The position numbers and the translations under genes are program-made. From an uncultured Eubacteriales bacterium (lineage in GTDB: Bacteria > Bacillota > Clostridia > Oscillospirales > CAG-272), in NCBI GenBank assembly GCA_934476315.1, contig CAKSNQ010000022.1, positions 1-26,624 of the forward strand: DNA of 26,624 nt, read 5' to 3'. Under the pieces are notes generated by a model, which was not told the DNA's origin, did no database searches, and saw only the letters and a program-made list of their open reading frames with translations. Positions 1-6,857 of this stretch are shown here, piece after piece (position 1 is the stretch's first letter; each line of letters begins with the position of its first letter).

Positions 1-1
1 C

Positions 2-76
2 AGACAATTTGATTTTGTCAGAGAGGAAGATGCGTTTAAGAAACTCATTGTAATGCTGGAACAAAACGCAGAGTAA
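2..76 (+). CDS. 3' end of an unidentified gene (partial)
   Basis: An open frame enters from the left edge and ends at TAA (74-76). Its last 24 residues are charged and probably helical (ending KLIVMLEQNAE). Too little is present to name a family. A hairpin resembling a terminator follows at 126-153, which supports this being a real gene end. Confidence 0.5.
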   Translation, partial: RQFDFVREEDAFKKLIVMLEQNAE

Positions 77-125
77 ATTTTGCGCCGCAGTAGGCAAAGA
101 AAAAGCCTTCTGAAAAAAAGAAAGT

Positions 126-153
126 GGCTTGTGCTGTAACTATGGCACAAGCC
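126..153 (+). terminator. Probable terminator of the left-edge gene
   Basis: GGCTTGTGC (126-134) pairs with GCACAAGCC (145-153) around a 10-nt loop. A-rich sequence lies upstream and a short CTTTTCT tract downstream. It lies about 50 bp after the stop of the partial gene. The T-tract is modest. Confidence 0.55.
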
Positions 154-211
154 GCTTTTCTGCCGTCAGGCAAATTTGCCGAAGTGGTGGATGAAATCCG
201 AATATAAGCAG

Positions 212-258
212 AAAATCAGCCGAAAGTGGGGCGAAAAGCCTCATTTTCGGCTGATTTT
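212..258 (-). terminator. Bidirectional terminator downstream of tRNA-Pro
   Basis: The arm AAAATCAGCCGAAA (212-225) pairs with TTTTCGGCTGATTTT (244-258), with about 18 nt between. T-tracts follow on both strands. It abuts the 3' end of the minus-strand tRNA, so it most likely ends that transcript. Confidence 0.75.
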
Positions 259-334
259 TGGTCGGAGTGGCCGGATTCGAACCGACGGCATCGAAGTCCC
301 AAACTTCGCGCGCTACCAGCTGCGCCACACCCCG
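259..334 (-). tRNA. tRNA-Pro (anticodon TGG), CCA encoded
   Basis: Read on the minus strand this folds as a full cloverleaf. The acceptor CGGGGTG pairs with CACTCCG (one G-U). The D arm is GCGC/GCGC. The anticodon stem CGAAG/CTTCG encloses the loop TTTGGGA, giving anticodon TGG (proline). The variable loop has 5 nt and the T arm GTCGG/CCGGC encloses TTCGAAT. Discriminator A and a genomically encoded CCA follow (259-261). A terminator lies directly downstream. I see no convincing promoter, although three GGTCAAA motifs lie upstream (359-393). Confidence 0.96.
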
Positions 335-469
335 ATTGGTGAAAATATTCAGTTTTTGGGTCAAATCCGTAAGTGGTCAAATCTGTGGTCAAAAGTTTTT
401 TGCCGAAACACACGGCGGCGGAAAAGCGAGGAAATGCGAGAAAAACGGAGATTTCGCGAGCTTTCGACG

Positions 470-534
470 ATCGGCTCACGAGGCGGTCACACGCTCCCAA
501 ACCCAGCGCGCTAGCAACTACGCTACATCCCGGT
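470..534 (-). pseudogene. tRNA-Pro-like 5'-half relic
   Basis: On the minus strand, sequence starting CGGGATGTAGCG and running through a D-arm-like stretch to GTTTGGGA closely resembles the 5' half of the intact tRNA-Pro 140 bp away. The 3' half is absent: there is no T arm (TTCGAAT) and no matching acceptor strand. The anticodon stem no longer pairs in the proline register. It is probably a decayed tRNA copy; chance similarity is possible. Confidence 0.4.
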
Positions 535-684
535 GGCAGAAAGACGCGGAATCCGCGTGTAAGCCCGCGCACGGAAGAGCCGAGCCCCGGAATCCTCCCC
601 AGCATTATAGCACAGGCGGGGGGATTTGTCAAGAAAATTTCCGTGCGCCCGCGCGGGAAATCTGTCGCGGCGTGTCGTTTTCTC

Positions 685-713
685 TTGACAAAAGCGGCGT
701 GAAGCGATATAAT
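685..713 (+). promoter_or_regulatory. Sigma-A promoter of the transketolase subunit gene
   Basis: TTGACA (685-690) and TATAAT (708-713) are separated by exactly 17 bp. Transcription should start near 720, giving a leader of about 70 nt before the ATG at 792. Roughly 350 bp between the tRNA and this promoter hold no gene that I can support apart from the tRNA relic. Confidence 0.85.
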
Positions 714-791
714 ATTTGTATCATGTCGACGCAGTCGTCGGCGATCGGGCAGGGCACGGCTGTGACGCCCTTGCGGGAAGGATATGGATTT

Positions 792-1748
792 ATGAGCAGT
801 TTGAAAACAGAATCGAAAAACAAAATGGCAACGCGCGACGGCTTCGGGCGCGCACTGGAGGCGCTTGGCGACAAGTATCCGTTTGTCGTGCTGTGCGCGG
901 ACCTCGCAGACTCGGTACGCGTCGGGTATTTCATGGAAAAGTACCCCGATCGGTATATCGAGTGCGGCATTGCGGAAGCGAACATGATGTCCATTGCGGC
1001 GGGAATTGCCACGACGGGGATGCCGGCGTTCGCGACGACGTTTGCGATGTTTGCCGCGGGACGAGCCTATGAGCAGATCCGCAACTCCATCGCCTACCCG
1101 CATCTGAACGTCAAGATCGGAGCGACGCACGCAGGGCTTTCCGTCGGCGAGGACGGCGCGACGCACCAGTGTCTGGAGGATCTGGCGCTGATGCGGGTTT
1201 TGCCCGGAATGACCGTGTTTTCTCCCTGCGACGGGGTGGAGACCAAGCTGGCGACCGAAGCGGCGCTCCGGATCGACGGACCGGTCTATATTCGCATGGG
1301 GCGCTCCGCGGTTGATGTTATCACCGATGAAAACGAGCAGTTCGTCCCCGGCAAGGCTGTGGTCAAGGCAGAGGGCGCGGATGCCGTGATTTTTGCGACG
1401 GGCATCATGGTGGGCGAGTCCCTCAAGGCGAGGGAGCTGCTTGCCGCGCGCGGGTACGACGTGGCGGTTGTGAACATCCACACGATCAAGCCCATTGACG
1501 AGGAGACGATCGTCCGTTACGCGGAGAAGACCGGGCGTGTTTTCACGGTCGAGGAGCATCTGATCATCGGCGGGCTTGGCTCGGCGGTGGCGGAGGTGCT
1601 GGGCGAGAGATGCCCGACCGGAATGACGCGCATCGGCGTGAACGACACGTTTGGCAGAAGCGGCACCTTTGAGGCACTGCTCGACCATTACGGACTGGAC
1701 GCGGCGCACATTGCCGCCCGCGTGGAAAACGAACTGAAGAAAGCCTGA
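792..1748 (+). CDS. Transketolase, C-terminal subunit
   Basis: This 318-residue protein matches the C-terminal half of split transketolases (pyrimidine-binding and C-terminal domains). These transfer two-carbon ketol units in the non-oxidative pentose phosphate pathway using thiamine diphosphate. The segment ECGIAEANM (about residue 56) carries the glutamate that activates the cofactor. ATHAGLSVGEDGATHQ (about 110-125) is the family's conserved substrate/cofactor loop, and a Rossmann-like C-terminal domain follows. ATG 792 is chosen because GGGAAGGA lies 8-9 nt upstream; an in-frame ATG at 723 lacks a site and sits almost on the transcription start. The N-terminal subunit, normally the adjacent upstream gene, is absent here, and this gene has its own promoter. 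Confidence 0.93.
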   Translation: MSSLKTESKNKMATRDGFGRALEALGDKYPFVVLCADLADSVRVGYFMEKYPDRYIECGIAEANMMSIAAGIATTGMPAFATTFAMFAAGRAYEQIRNSIAYPHLNVKIGATHAGLSVGEDGATHQCLEDLALMRVLPGMTVFSPCDGVETKLATEAALRIDGPVYIRMGRSAVDVITDENEQFVPGKAVVKAEGADAVIFATGIMVGESLKARELLAARGYDVAVVNIHTIKPIDEETIVRYAEKTGRVFTVEEHLIIGGLGSAVAEVLGERCPTGMTRIGVNDTFGRSGTFEALLDHYGLDAAHIAARVENELKKA

Positions 1749-1757
1749 ATCGGAAAA

Positions 1758-1788
1758 GGGGGAGCTGTTAAAAACAAACAGCTCCCCC
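1758..1788 (+). terminator. Hairpin after the transketolase gene
   Basis: A 12-bp stem (GGGGGAGCTGTT 1758-1769 with AACAGCTCCCCC 1777-1788) and a 7-nt A-rich loop follow the stop codon by 9 nt. There is no T-tract on the plus strand. A short one (CCTTTT) exists on the minus strand, so termination on plus is uncertain. Confidence 0.55.
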
Positions 1789-1797
1789 GGTCCGCCA

Positions 1798-1901
1798 AAA
1801 TGTCGGTCGGGATTCCGGTGTTTTTGCTCCGGTATCTTTGGCTTTTCAATCTTCCTGCCGGCAAAACGCGGCGTCCGGTCGCCGGGACCAATGTCGAAGG
1901 G
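1798..1901 (+). repeat. 104-bp interspersed repeat, copy 1
   Basis: It matches 2719-2822 with about five substitutions and no gaps (offset 921 bp). It lies between the 3' ends of convergent genes (transketolase on plus, XRE on minus) and runs straight into a strong terminator hairpin. It contains the small stem-loop CGGCG-TCCGGT-CGCCG. On the minus strand it can be read as a short open frame also seen in copy 2, but no ribosome site supports translation. Function unknown. Confidence 0.85.
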
Positions 1902-1944
1902 TGTGCGAAAAAACTCAGAATGAGTTTTTTCGCACACCCTTTTT
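1899..1944 (+). terminator. Intrinsic terminator fused to repeat copy 1
   Basis: A perfect 18-bp stem (1899-1916 with 1922-1939), a 5-nt loop AGAAT and then TTTTT (1940-1944). The stem has a G-rich base, an internal A6/T6 block and a closing CTC/GAG. It terminates plus-strand transcription coming through the repeat. Confidence 0.85.
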
Positions 1945-1961
1945 GCGCCGCAGGCGGGCGC

Positions 1962-2156
1962 TCAGCGCTTGTCGGTCAGACCGAGAATGTAATCGGTCGA
2001 GGTTTTGTAATATTTGGCGAGCTGAATCAGGACAGAAATCGGCAGTTGCCGCTGTCCGTTTTCGTATTGGGAATAGGTGTTTTGCCGGATGTGGAGGTAA
2101 TCGGCAAGCTCGCGTTGGGTGAGATCGGAGTCCTCCCGCAAATCTTTCAGTCTCAT
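1962..2156 (-). CDS. Small XRE-family DNA-binding regulator
   Basis: The 64-residue protein is almost entirely a Cro/C1-type helix-turn-helix: an LTQRELADYL-type helix, then QNTYSQYENGQRQ as recognition helix and following turn, then helices ending at YILGLTD. Such single-domain proteins bind operators as dimers. The gene is divergent from the TM2-type gene at 2276 with 119 bp between them, so autoregulation and control of that neighbour are plausible. A TATAAT on the minus strand (2190-2195) is a likely -10, with only a poor -35. The ribosome site is weak (AAAGAG). Its target is not visible from the sequence. Confidence 0.85.
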   Translation of the reverse strand: MRLKDLREDSDLTQRELADYLHIRQNTYSQYENGQRQLPISVLIQLAKYYKTSTDYILGLTDKR

Positions 2157-2214
2157 CGGTGCATCTCTTTCATTTTTCGTTCCATGTATATTATAGAAAA
2201 ATCAGAGATCAATA

Positions 2215-2243
2215 TTGACAAATATCGCAATTTGAGATATAAT
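2215..2243 (+). promoter_or_regulatory. Sigma-A promoter of the zinc-ribbon/TM2 gene
   Basis: TTGACA (2215-2220), 17 bp, TATAAT (2238-2243). The start codon ATG 2276 follows about 26 nt after the expected transcription start. The putative XRE promoter on the other strand (-10 at 2190-2195) lies just beside it, so one bound regulator could affect both. Confidence 0.85.
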
Positions 2244-2275
2244 GAGGAAAATAACTCGGGGGGTGAAGGAGAACG

Positions 2276-2652
2276 ATGGGGAAGCATCGGAACTATTGCA
2301 GGCGTTGCGGGGAAAGTATACCGGAAGGTGCGTATCTGTGTGCGGACTGCGCAAAAGAGGCAGAATCGAGCGGCGAGGCAGAAGTGGGCGAGGGTTCTGA
2401 AGTGTGTGAAAAAGCGCCCACACCGCGGGGAAAGCAGAAAAAAGCCGGAACGCTTCCGGCGGTCTGCGAACATGCAAGCGGAGTACGGCACTGCTTCTGT
2501 GCCTCTTTTTAGGGAGATTCGGCTGCCACAAATTCTATGAGGGGAACACCCGGATGGGCGTGCTCTACCTGCTCACCGGCGGGCTTTTCGGAATCGGCTG
2601 TATCGTGGATTTTTTCCGCCTTTGCGGAAAGCCGAAATTCTATACCGTGTGA
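2276..2652 (+). pseudogene. Zinc-ribbon plus TM2-domain membrane protein, interrupted by a -1 frameshift
   Basis: The first frame (ATG 2276, site GAAGGAGA) encodes a zinc ribbon, CRRCGESIPEGAYLCADC, then an acidic linker, and stops at 2510-2512. In the -1 frame, starting after a stop near 2404 and ending at TGA 2650-2652, a typical TM2 domain follows: LLLCLFLGRFGCHKFYEG, then GVLYLLTGGLFGIGCIVD, which are two membrane helices with the conserved turn. Together they form the usual zinc-ribbon/TM2 architecture, so this is one gene. The most likely shift point is the A6 run at 2438-2443. It is followed at once by a perfect hairpin (GCCGGAA-CGC-TTCCGGC, 2444-2460), which leaves programmed frameshifting open. 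A missing base is the simpler reading. The family's cellular role is not known. Confidence 0.8.
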
Positions 2653-2718
2653 AGCGGGTATAAACGATCTTTTAAGGTGACACGCGTCATCGGCGGTGAT
2701 GCCTTGGCAGTCCCACAG

Positions 2719-2822
2719 AAATGTCGGTCGGGATTCCGGCATTTTTGCTCCGGTATTTTCGGCTTTTCAATCTTCCTGCCGGCAAAACGCGGCGTTCGGT
2801 CGCCGGGACCAATGTCGAAGGG
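2719..2822 (+). repeat. 104-bp interspersed repeat, copy 2
   Basis: About 95% identical to 1798-1901 and in the same orientation. It again sits between convergent gene ends (TM2 gene on plus, murC on minus) and again leads directly into a terminator hairpin. The internal stem-loop CGGCG/CGCCG is kept, with one loop change (TCCGGT to TTCGGT). Confidence 0.85.
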
Positions 2823-2861
2823 GATGTTAAAAAACTTGATGTTTTTTAACATCCCCTTTTT
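2820..2861 (+). terminator. Intrinsic terminator fused to repeat copy 2
   Basis: A perfect 16-bp stem (2820-2835 with 2841-2856), a 5-nt loop TTGAT and then TTTTT. The sequence differs from the hairpin after copy 1, but the design is the same: G-rich base, A6/T6 block, 5-nt loop. It ends plus-strand transcription 15 bp before the murC stop codon. Confidence 0.85.
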
Positions 2862-2876
2862 GTTGTGGCAGAAATT

Positions 2877-4280
2877 TTACGGCGTCAGCGGCAGGAGCGG
2901 GTAGAGCGCGTCAATGTTTCCCGCGCCCATAATGACTACCGTGTCGCCCGGCCGGACGATTGCCGTCAGGTGCGCGGCGATGTCCGGAAGTCCTCCGAGC
3001 GCAACGGCGTTGTCGCCGACAGCGCGGGCGAGACGCGCGGAGTTGACCCGTCTGTCGTCTGTTTCGCGGGCGGCGTAGATCGGCGCGAGAATGACCGTGT
3101 CGGCGGGGCTCAGAGCTTCGACGTATCGGTCAAACAGCGTGGCGGTGCGGCTGTAAGTATGCGGCTGAAAGACGCAGATCAGTCTGCCGCCACCGAGCAA
3201 TGCCGCCTCGCGAACCGTCGCGGCGACCTCCGTGGGATGGTGGGCGTAGTCGTCGTACACGGCGGCGCCGTTCAGCCGTCCCTTGTACTGCATCCGGCGA
3301 TCCGCGCCCGTAAAGTGATGGACTCCCTCCGCGATGGTACGGGAGCAAAGCCCGCAACAGCGGGCGACGGCGGCGGTTGCCAGCGCGTTGTAAATGTTGT
3401 GCTCGCCCGGAATCCGGAGCGTGATCTCGGTCAGGGGTTTGCCGCGGAACATGAGCGTGAAGCGGGCGTACCCGTTTTCCAGGCGCTCATTGGCGGAATA
3501 AAAGTCGGCGGACGGTGTAAAGCGCCCGAAAGAGACCAGGCGCGCGTTGACTGATTCCATCGCTTGCACGGTCTGCGGATCATCGGCGTTGTAAATGGCC
3601 AGCCCCTGCCTGCCCACCAGGGAGGCGTATGCCGCAAAGGAATCCCGCAACTGTTCCAGCGAGTGGAAGTAATCGACGTGATCCCATTCGGTGTTCAGAA
3701 CCACCGCGATGGAGGGGCGAAAGTCGAGAAAGGAATCCATGTACTCGCACGCTTCAAAGATCATGTAGTCCCGTGCGCCTGCCCGGAACGTCCCGTCAAG
3801 CGTCGGCATGGAAGCGCCCGAGAGGACGGTCGGGTCCATCCCGGCGTCCATGAAAAGCTGCGCGCACATGCAGGTGCAGGTGCTTTTCCCGTGCGTGCCG
3901 GCAAAGCCGATGCGCTCGCCGTAGTCGCTCATCAGGTATCCGAGGTAATCGGCGCGGGAGATGAGCGGAATGCCGCGGCGGATCGCCTCCAGGTATTCCG
4001 GCTGGTCGGGGGCGATGGCGACGGTATAGACGACGGCGCCGTAGCCGTCCAGGTGAGAGGCGTCCGGGGTGTAGTCGATCCGGATGCCGGAGGCTTCCAG
4101 CTTGCGTGTCAGCGGGGAAGCGGTGCGGTCATACCCTCCGACGCGCAGTCCCTGTCCTTTGGTGAGGACGGCAAGGGAGGACATGCTGACGCCGCCGATG
4201 CCGAGAAAATAGATCGCGTTGATGGGGCGGAGCATTTCCCGGAGGGCATCGGGACCGAAATGGGTATTGGGGGTAGGCAT
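2877..4280 (-). CDS. murC: UDP-N-acetylmuramate--L-alanine ligase
   Basis: This 467-residue cytoplasmic enzyme adds L-alanine to UDP-MurNAc with ATP, the first peptide step of peptidoglycan precursor synthesis. Visible hallmarks are the UDP-binding loop LGIGGVSMSSLA (26-37), the ATP loop GTHGKST (128-134), EACEYMDSFLDFRP (176-189), NTEWDHVDYF (196-205), DYAHHPTEV (344-352) and FQPHTYSR (371-378). Length is normal for MurC. The start is not secure: GGGAG on the minus strand lies about 20 nt upstream of ATG 4280, separated by a small hairpin (4288-4299), and is itself the 3' arm of another hairpin (4299-4316). An internal ATG at residue 17 is possible but has a weaker site. The gene stands alone, away from other mur genes. 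Confidence 0.96.
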   Translation of the reverse strand: MPTPNTHFGPDALREMLRPINAIYFLGIGGVSMSSLAVLTKGQGLRVGGYDRTASPLTRKLEASGIRIDYTPDASHLDGYGAVVYTVAIAPDQPEYLEAIRRGIPLISRADYLGYLMSDYGERIGFAGTHGKSTCTCMCAQLFMDAGMDPTVLSGASMPTLDGTFRAGARDYMIFEACEYMDSFLDFRPSIAVVLNTEWDHVDYFHSLEQLRDSFAAYASLVGRQGLAIYNADDPQTVQAMESVNARLVSFGRFTPSADFYSANERLENGYARFTLMFRGKPLTEITLRIPGEHNIYNALATAAVARCCGLCSRTIAEGVHHFTGADRRMQYKGRLNGAAVYDDYAHHPTEVAATVREAALLGGGRLICVFQPHTYSRTATLFDRYVEALSPADTVILAPIYAARETDDRRVNSARLARAVGDNAVALGGLPDIAAHLTAIVRPGDTVVIMGAGNIDALYPLLPLTP

Positions 4281-4487
4281 GGCTGATCTATGACCATAGC
4301 TCCCGCTTAAGGGAGCATCCTTTCTGCGGAATTGAGGCGCGGGTGGCGCGGGGCGACCCCCACCGGTACCGGTTTTCCTCTTTTGTTTCCGTTTGATATA
4401 TTTGGAAAATGCAAGGAGAAATTTTCACAATCCGCTCCTGCAAAAAACGCATTGGGGCAAGAACTTCACAAAAAAGTCTTGTTTTGT

Positions 4488-4518
4488 TTGAATAATCATC
4501 ACAATTTGCTTTTATAAT
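4488..4518 (+). promoter_or_regulatory. Probable spoVG promoter
   Basis: TATAAT (4513-4518) is clear. The best -35 is TTGAAT (4488-4493) at a 19-bp spacing, so the promoter is suboptimal or uses another sigma factor. In Bacillus spoVG is transcribed by sigma-H, but I could not find a clean sigma-H pair. The rest of the 290-bp gap to murC holds a 12-bp palindrome ACCGGTACCGGT (4362-4373) and the hairpins before murC. Confidence 0.55.
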
Positions 4519-4571
4519 AGGGTTGTAGATGAGAAACAATATCCATAGCCGGACAAACAAGGAGGTCAAAA

Positions 4572-4910
4572 ATGCAAATTACTGATGTTAAGGTTAGAAA
4601 GCTGTTCGACGACGGTCCGATGCGCGCCATTGTGTCGGTCACATTTGACGGTCAGCTCGCGGTGCACGACATTAAGGTGATCTACGCGCGCGAGAAGTAT
4701 TTCATTGTCATGCCAAGCCGGAAGAATCCCGATGACACCTACCGGGATATTGTGCATCCCATCAACTCACAGTTCCGTGCGTTGCTGGAGGATGCGGTGA
4801 TTTCTGCCTACAATGACGAGGTTGCCGCTGCACGCGCCGCCGCTCTCGAGAACGATTCGCTGGCGCAGACAGCGGAGATCGAGAATCCCGGAGAGAAGAT
4901 TCCGCTTTGA
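4572..4910 (+). CDS. spoVG: SpoVG-type regulator
   Basis: The 112-residue protein starts MQITDVKVRKL and contains the SpoVG core: RAIVSVTFDGQLAVHDIKVI, then FIVMPSRKN, then RDIVHPINSQFR. SpoVG is a small nucleic-acid-binding protein that affects asymmetric septation in sporulating Firmicutes and capsule or virulence genes in others. AAGGAGGT lies 9 nt before ATG. The tail after residue 85 is acidic and alanine-rich, as is usual. The gene is monocistronic, with its own promoter and a terminator at 4947-4982. Confidence 0.96.
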   Translation: MQITDVKVRKLFDDGPMRAIVSVTFDGQLAVHDIKVIYAREKYFIVMPSRKNPDDTYRDIVHPINSQFRALLEDAVISAYNDEVAAARAAALENDSLAQTAEIENPGEKIPL

Positions 4911-4946
4911 GCGAAACCGATGTGCGTCGCTCGCCAACCAAAAAAC

Positions 4947-4982
4947 AAAACCGGAGTGTCGCGGTCGCGGCATTCCGGTTTT
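4947..4982. terminator. Bidirectional terminator between spoVG and the phosphoesterase gene
   Basis: A 12-bp stem AAAACCGGAGTG/CATTCCGGTTTT (one G-T pair) encloses a 12-nt GC-rich loop. TTTTCTG follows on plus and TTTTGTTTTTT on minus. It can end spoVG transcripts and those of the convergent kinase/phosphoesterase operon. The 120 bp from here to 5104 show nothing else I can name. Confidence 0.75.
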
Positions 4983-5104
4983 CTGCGCCGTCGCCGCTTG
5001 CCGTCTGTCGCTGTGTCGTCAGCTGTTAATCGCCCATTGCATATTGCTGATCATGCTGTGCATGTCATGCGTTGAAGGTCGTGCGTCGTGCACCGTGAGG
5101 CGCG

Positions 5105-5650
5105 TTACCGTTCCACACTGCCGTGGGAGAACAGAACGACTCCGCTGCGGATAGTCAGAACACCGAAGCGGAGCGCGAAGCCGTCGCGCGGCTCGCCCGC
5201 ACTGCCGGGGTTGGCGATCAGAAGCGGCTTTTTGAGAACAAGCCCGTCGCCAACCTCCTCGCCGGCGGGCAGCGTCGTCTCGTAAGCGACATGCGTGTGC
5301 CCGAACAGTACGACGTCCGCCTCCCGCCGCGCGCCCGTCTGCGCGATGCGGTCGATGCCGGCGCGCACGCCGAGGCGATGGCCGTGGAACATCAGAATTT
5401 TCTTGTCTTCAAGATAAATACAGCGTTCCTCGTCCAGCCCGGCGGCGAGAGGGTCAAAGGGACTGTCGCAGTTGCCCCGCACGGCGATGACAGGGACATC
5501 CGCCATGCCGGGAAGCGCGGAAAAAAACGGCAGGTCGCGCGCGCCGTCCCCCAGAAACAGCAGGGCGGCAGGGTGAAAATTCAGACGCTCGGTCACGGCA
5601 CGCAATGCGCCGCGGTTGCCGTGCGTGTCTGACAAAACGAGGTAATCCAT
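5105..5650 (-). CDS. YfcE/MJ0936-type metallophosphoesterase
   Basis: The 181-residue protein carries the full set of calcineurin-like metal-binding motifs of the small YfcE subfamily: SDTHGN (7-12), GDG (34-36), GNCD (58-61), HGH (88-90) and GHTH (116-119), with NPGS near residue 149. Relatives are metal-dependent phosphodiesterases with broad activity in vitro and no settled physiological substrate. The start lies 9 nt after the stop of the upstream lipid kinase gene. The ribosome site TGAGG overlaps that stop, so the two genes form a coupled operon. Confidence 0.92.
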   Translation of the reverse strand: MDYLVLSDTHGNRGALRAVTERLNFHPAALLFLGDGARDLPFFSALPGMADVPVIAVRGNCDSPFDPLAAGLDEERCIYLEDKKILMFHGHRLGVRAGIDRIAQTGARREADVVLFGHTHVAYETTLPAGEEVGDGLVLKKPLLIANPGSAGEPRDGFALRFGVLTIRSGVVLFSHGSVER

Positions 5651-5659
5651 GTACGAGCC

Positions 5660-6655
5660 TCAGATGACGGCGGGGCAGGCTTGCGCGGTCTTACGGTCGC
5701 TTGCACCGCGTAGGGCACACCCGGCGGGGACGGAAAAGCGCACGGCGCGGGGGACGAGCGAGATGTCGCAGGCGTCCATCGGCATAATTTCGCCGTCAAC
5801 GCAGACGTTTTGCGGGTGCTCAAAGGTTAGGGTGATGCGGTGGCATTGCAGGTAGCGCAGGAGTTTTTCGGTCGAGGGCTTGACGTGCGTGCCCTTTTTG
5901 TAGTCGCCGACCAGACTGAGAAAGCGGATGCGGCTGACGTTGTTGACGAGGCATGCGTCGAGCGTTCCGTCGTCCGGCTGTGCCTTGGGAAGCGCGTGGA
6001 AGCCTCCGCCGCAGAACGCGCCGTTCCCGATGGCGCAGAGCAACATGCGGCGACGCGGTTGCTCCTCACCGTCGATGGCGATGGTGGGGAACACGCCGGG
6101 CTTGCGGATGAGCGTATAGAGGGTGGCGAGCGGGTACGCCATGCCGCGCGGAACGTACGGCTTGCGTTTGATCTCCGCGGTGGTCGTCACGACCTCGCAG
6201 TCAAAGCCGATGTTGATCATATTGACGCAATACAGGTCGTTGCACCGCAACAGGTCGATGGAAACCTCCGCACCGTCCCGTTGGGCGGCGAGGTCGAGGA
6301 ATTTTTCCTGCTCTGTGAAATTGCGCATAAAGTCGTTGCCGGTGCCGACGGGAATCAGCCCGACGGAAAAAAGCTCCGGGGACACGTCGGACGCATCGGT
6401 GCCGAGCACGCCGTTGACGACCTCGCCGAGCGTTCCGTCGCCGCCGCAGGCGTAAAAACGGGTTGCCTCGGTCGGGTGCGCCGCGATGTAGGCGCGGACG
6501 TAACGGCAGGCGTCTCCGATGCCGGTGGTGTGGTATATTTCATAGGGGTAATCTGTATGGTTGCTGTCGGCGTAGGCGGCATGAATCCGTTCGGTGAGTG
6601 TCGCGGTTGCGTCCGCGCGCCCCGCTGCGGGGTTGATGATGTAAATGTGCTTCAT
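5660..6655 (-). CDS. Diacylglycerol kinase family lipid kinase (YegS/DgkB type)
   Basis: The 331-residue soluble protein has the DAGK catalytic signature: the N-terminal strand IYIINPAAG (4-12), GGDGT (71-75, ATP-binding loop) and PVGTGNDF (102-109). It then has the C-terminal beta-sandwich domain with GNGAFCGGGF and DGTLDACLV. The family phosphorylates diacylglycerol or related lipids at the membrane and recycles diacylglycerol from lipoteichoic acid synthesis in Firmicutes; the exact lipid is not readable here. AAGGAG lies 9 nt before ATG. It is the first gene of a two-gene operon with the phosphoesterase. Confidence 0.93.
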   Translation of the reverse strand: MKHIYIINPAAGRADATATLTERIHAAYADSNHTDYPYEIYHTTGIGDACRYVRAYIAAHPTEATRFYACGGDGTLGEVVNGVLGTDASDVSPELFSVGLIPVGTGNDFMRNFTEQEKFLDLAAQRDGAEVSIDLLRCNDLYCVNMINIGFDCEVVTTTAEIKRKPYVPRGMAYPLATLYTLIRKPGVFPTIAIDGEEQPRRRMLLCAIGNGAFCGGGFHALPKAQPDDGTLDACLVNNVSRIRFLSLVGDYKKGTHVKPSTEKLLRYLQCHRITLTFEHPQNVCVDGEIMPMDACDISLVPRAVRFSVPAGCALRGASDRKTAQACPAVI

Positions 6656-6716
6656 TTGGTCGTGCTCCTTGCTTTTTCGGGCAGGCGAAGTTCGTTCTTA
6701 CGCAAAAACCCATCCT

Positions 6717-6745
6717 ATTATAACATCGGCGGAGGCTTTTGTATA
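6717..6745 (-). promoter_or_regulatory. Promoter of the lipid kinase operon
   Basis: On the minus strand a TATACA-like -35 (6740-6745) and TATAAT (6717-6722) are 17 bp apart. The leader to ATG 6655 is about 55 nt. Confidence 0.65.
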
Positions 6746-6792
6746 GCCCTTTTTCGCTTTTTTTTCAAAACGGTCGGAAAAATTTGCGTTTA

Positions 6793-6824
6793 TTCACAGA
6801 GAGGTCACAAAGAGCGCTTATAAT
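6793..6824 (+). promoter_or_regulatory. Promoter of the foldase lipoprotein gene
   Basis: TATAAT (6819-6824) is clear. The best -35, TTCACA (6793-6798), is 20 bp away, longer than usual. A start site near 6831 excludes the ATG at 6837 as initiator and supports GTG 6858. Confidence 0.55.
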
Positions 6825-6857
6825 ATTGCTTGATGAATGTACGGGAGGGAACAGACG

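Noticed and set aside
216..1937. Long open frame on the minus strand across the transketolase gene
   Set aside because: It is antisense to a clear enzyme gene, runs through the tRNA and a terminator, and has a low-quality composition; a GC-rich shadow.
2640..2852. Minus-strand open frame through repeat copy 2 that resembles one in copy 1 (both contain GPGDRTPRFAGRKIEKPK)
   Set aside because: The similarity follows from the DNA repeat. Both frames begin inside terminator hairpins, lack ribosome sites and diverge right after the repeat.
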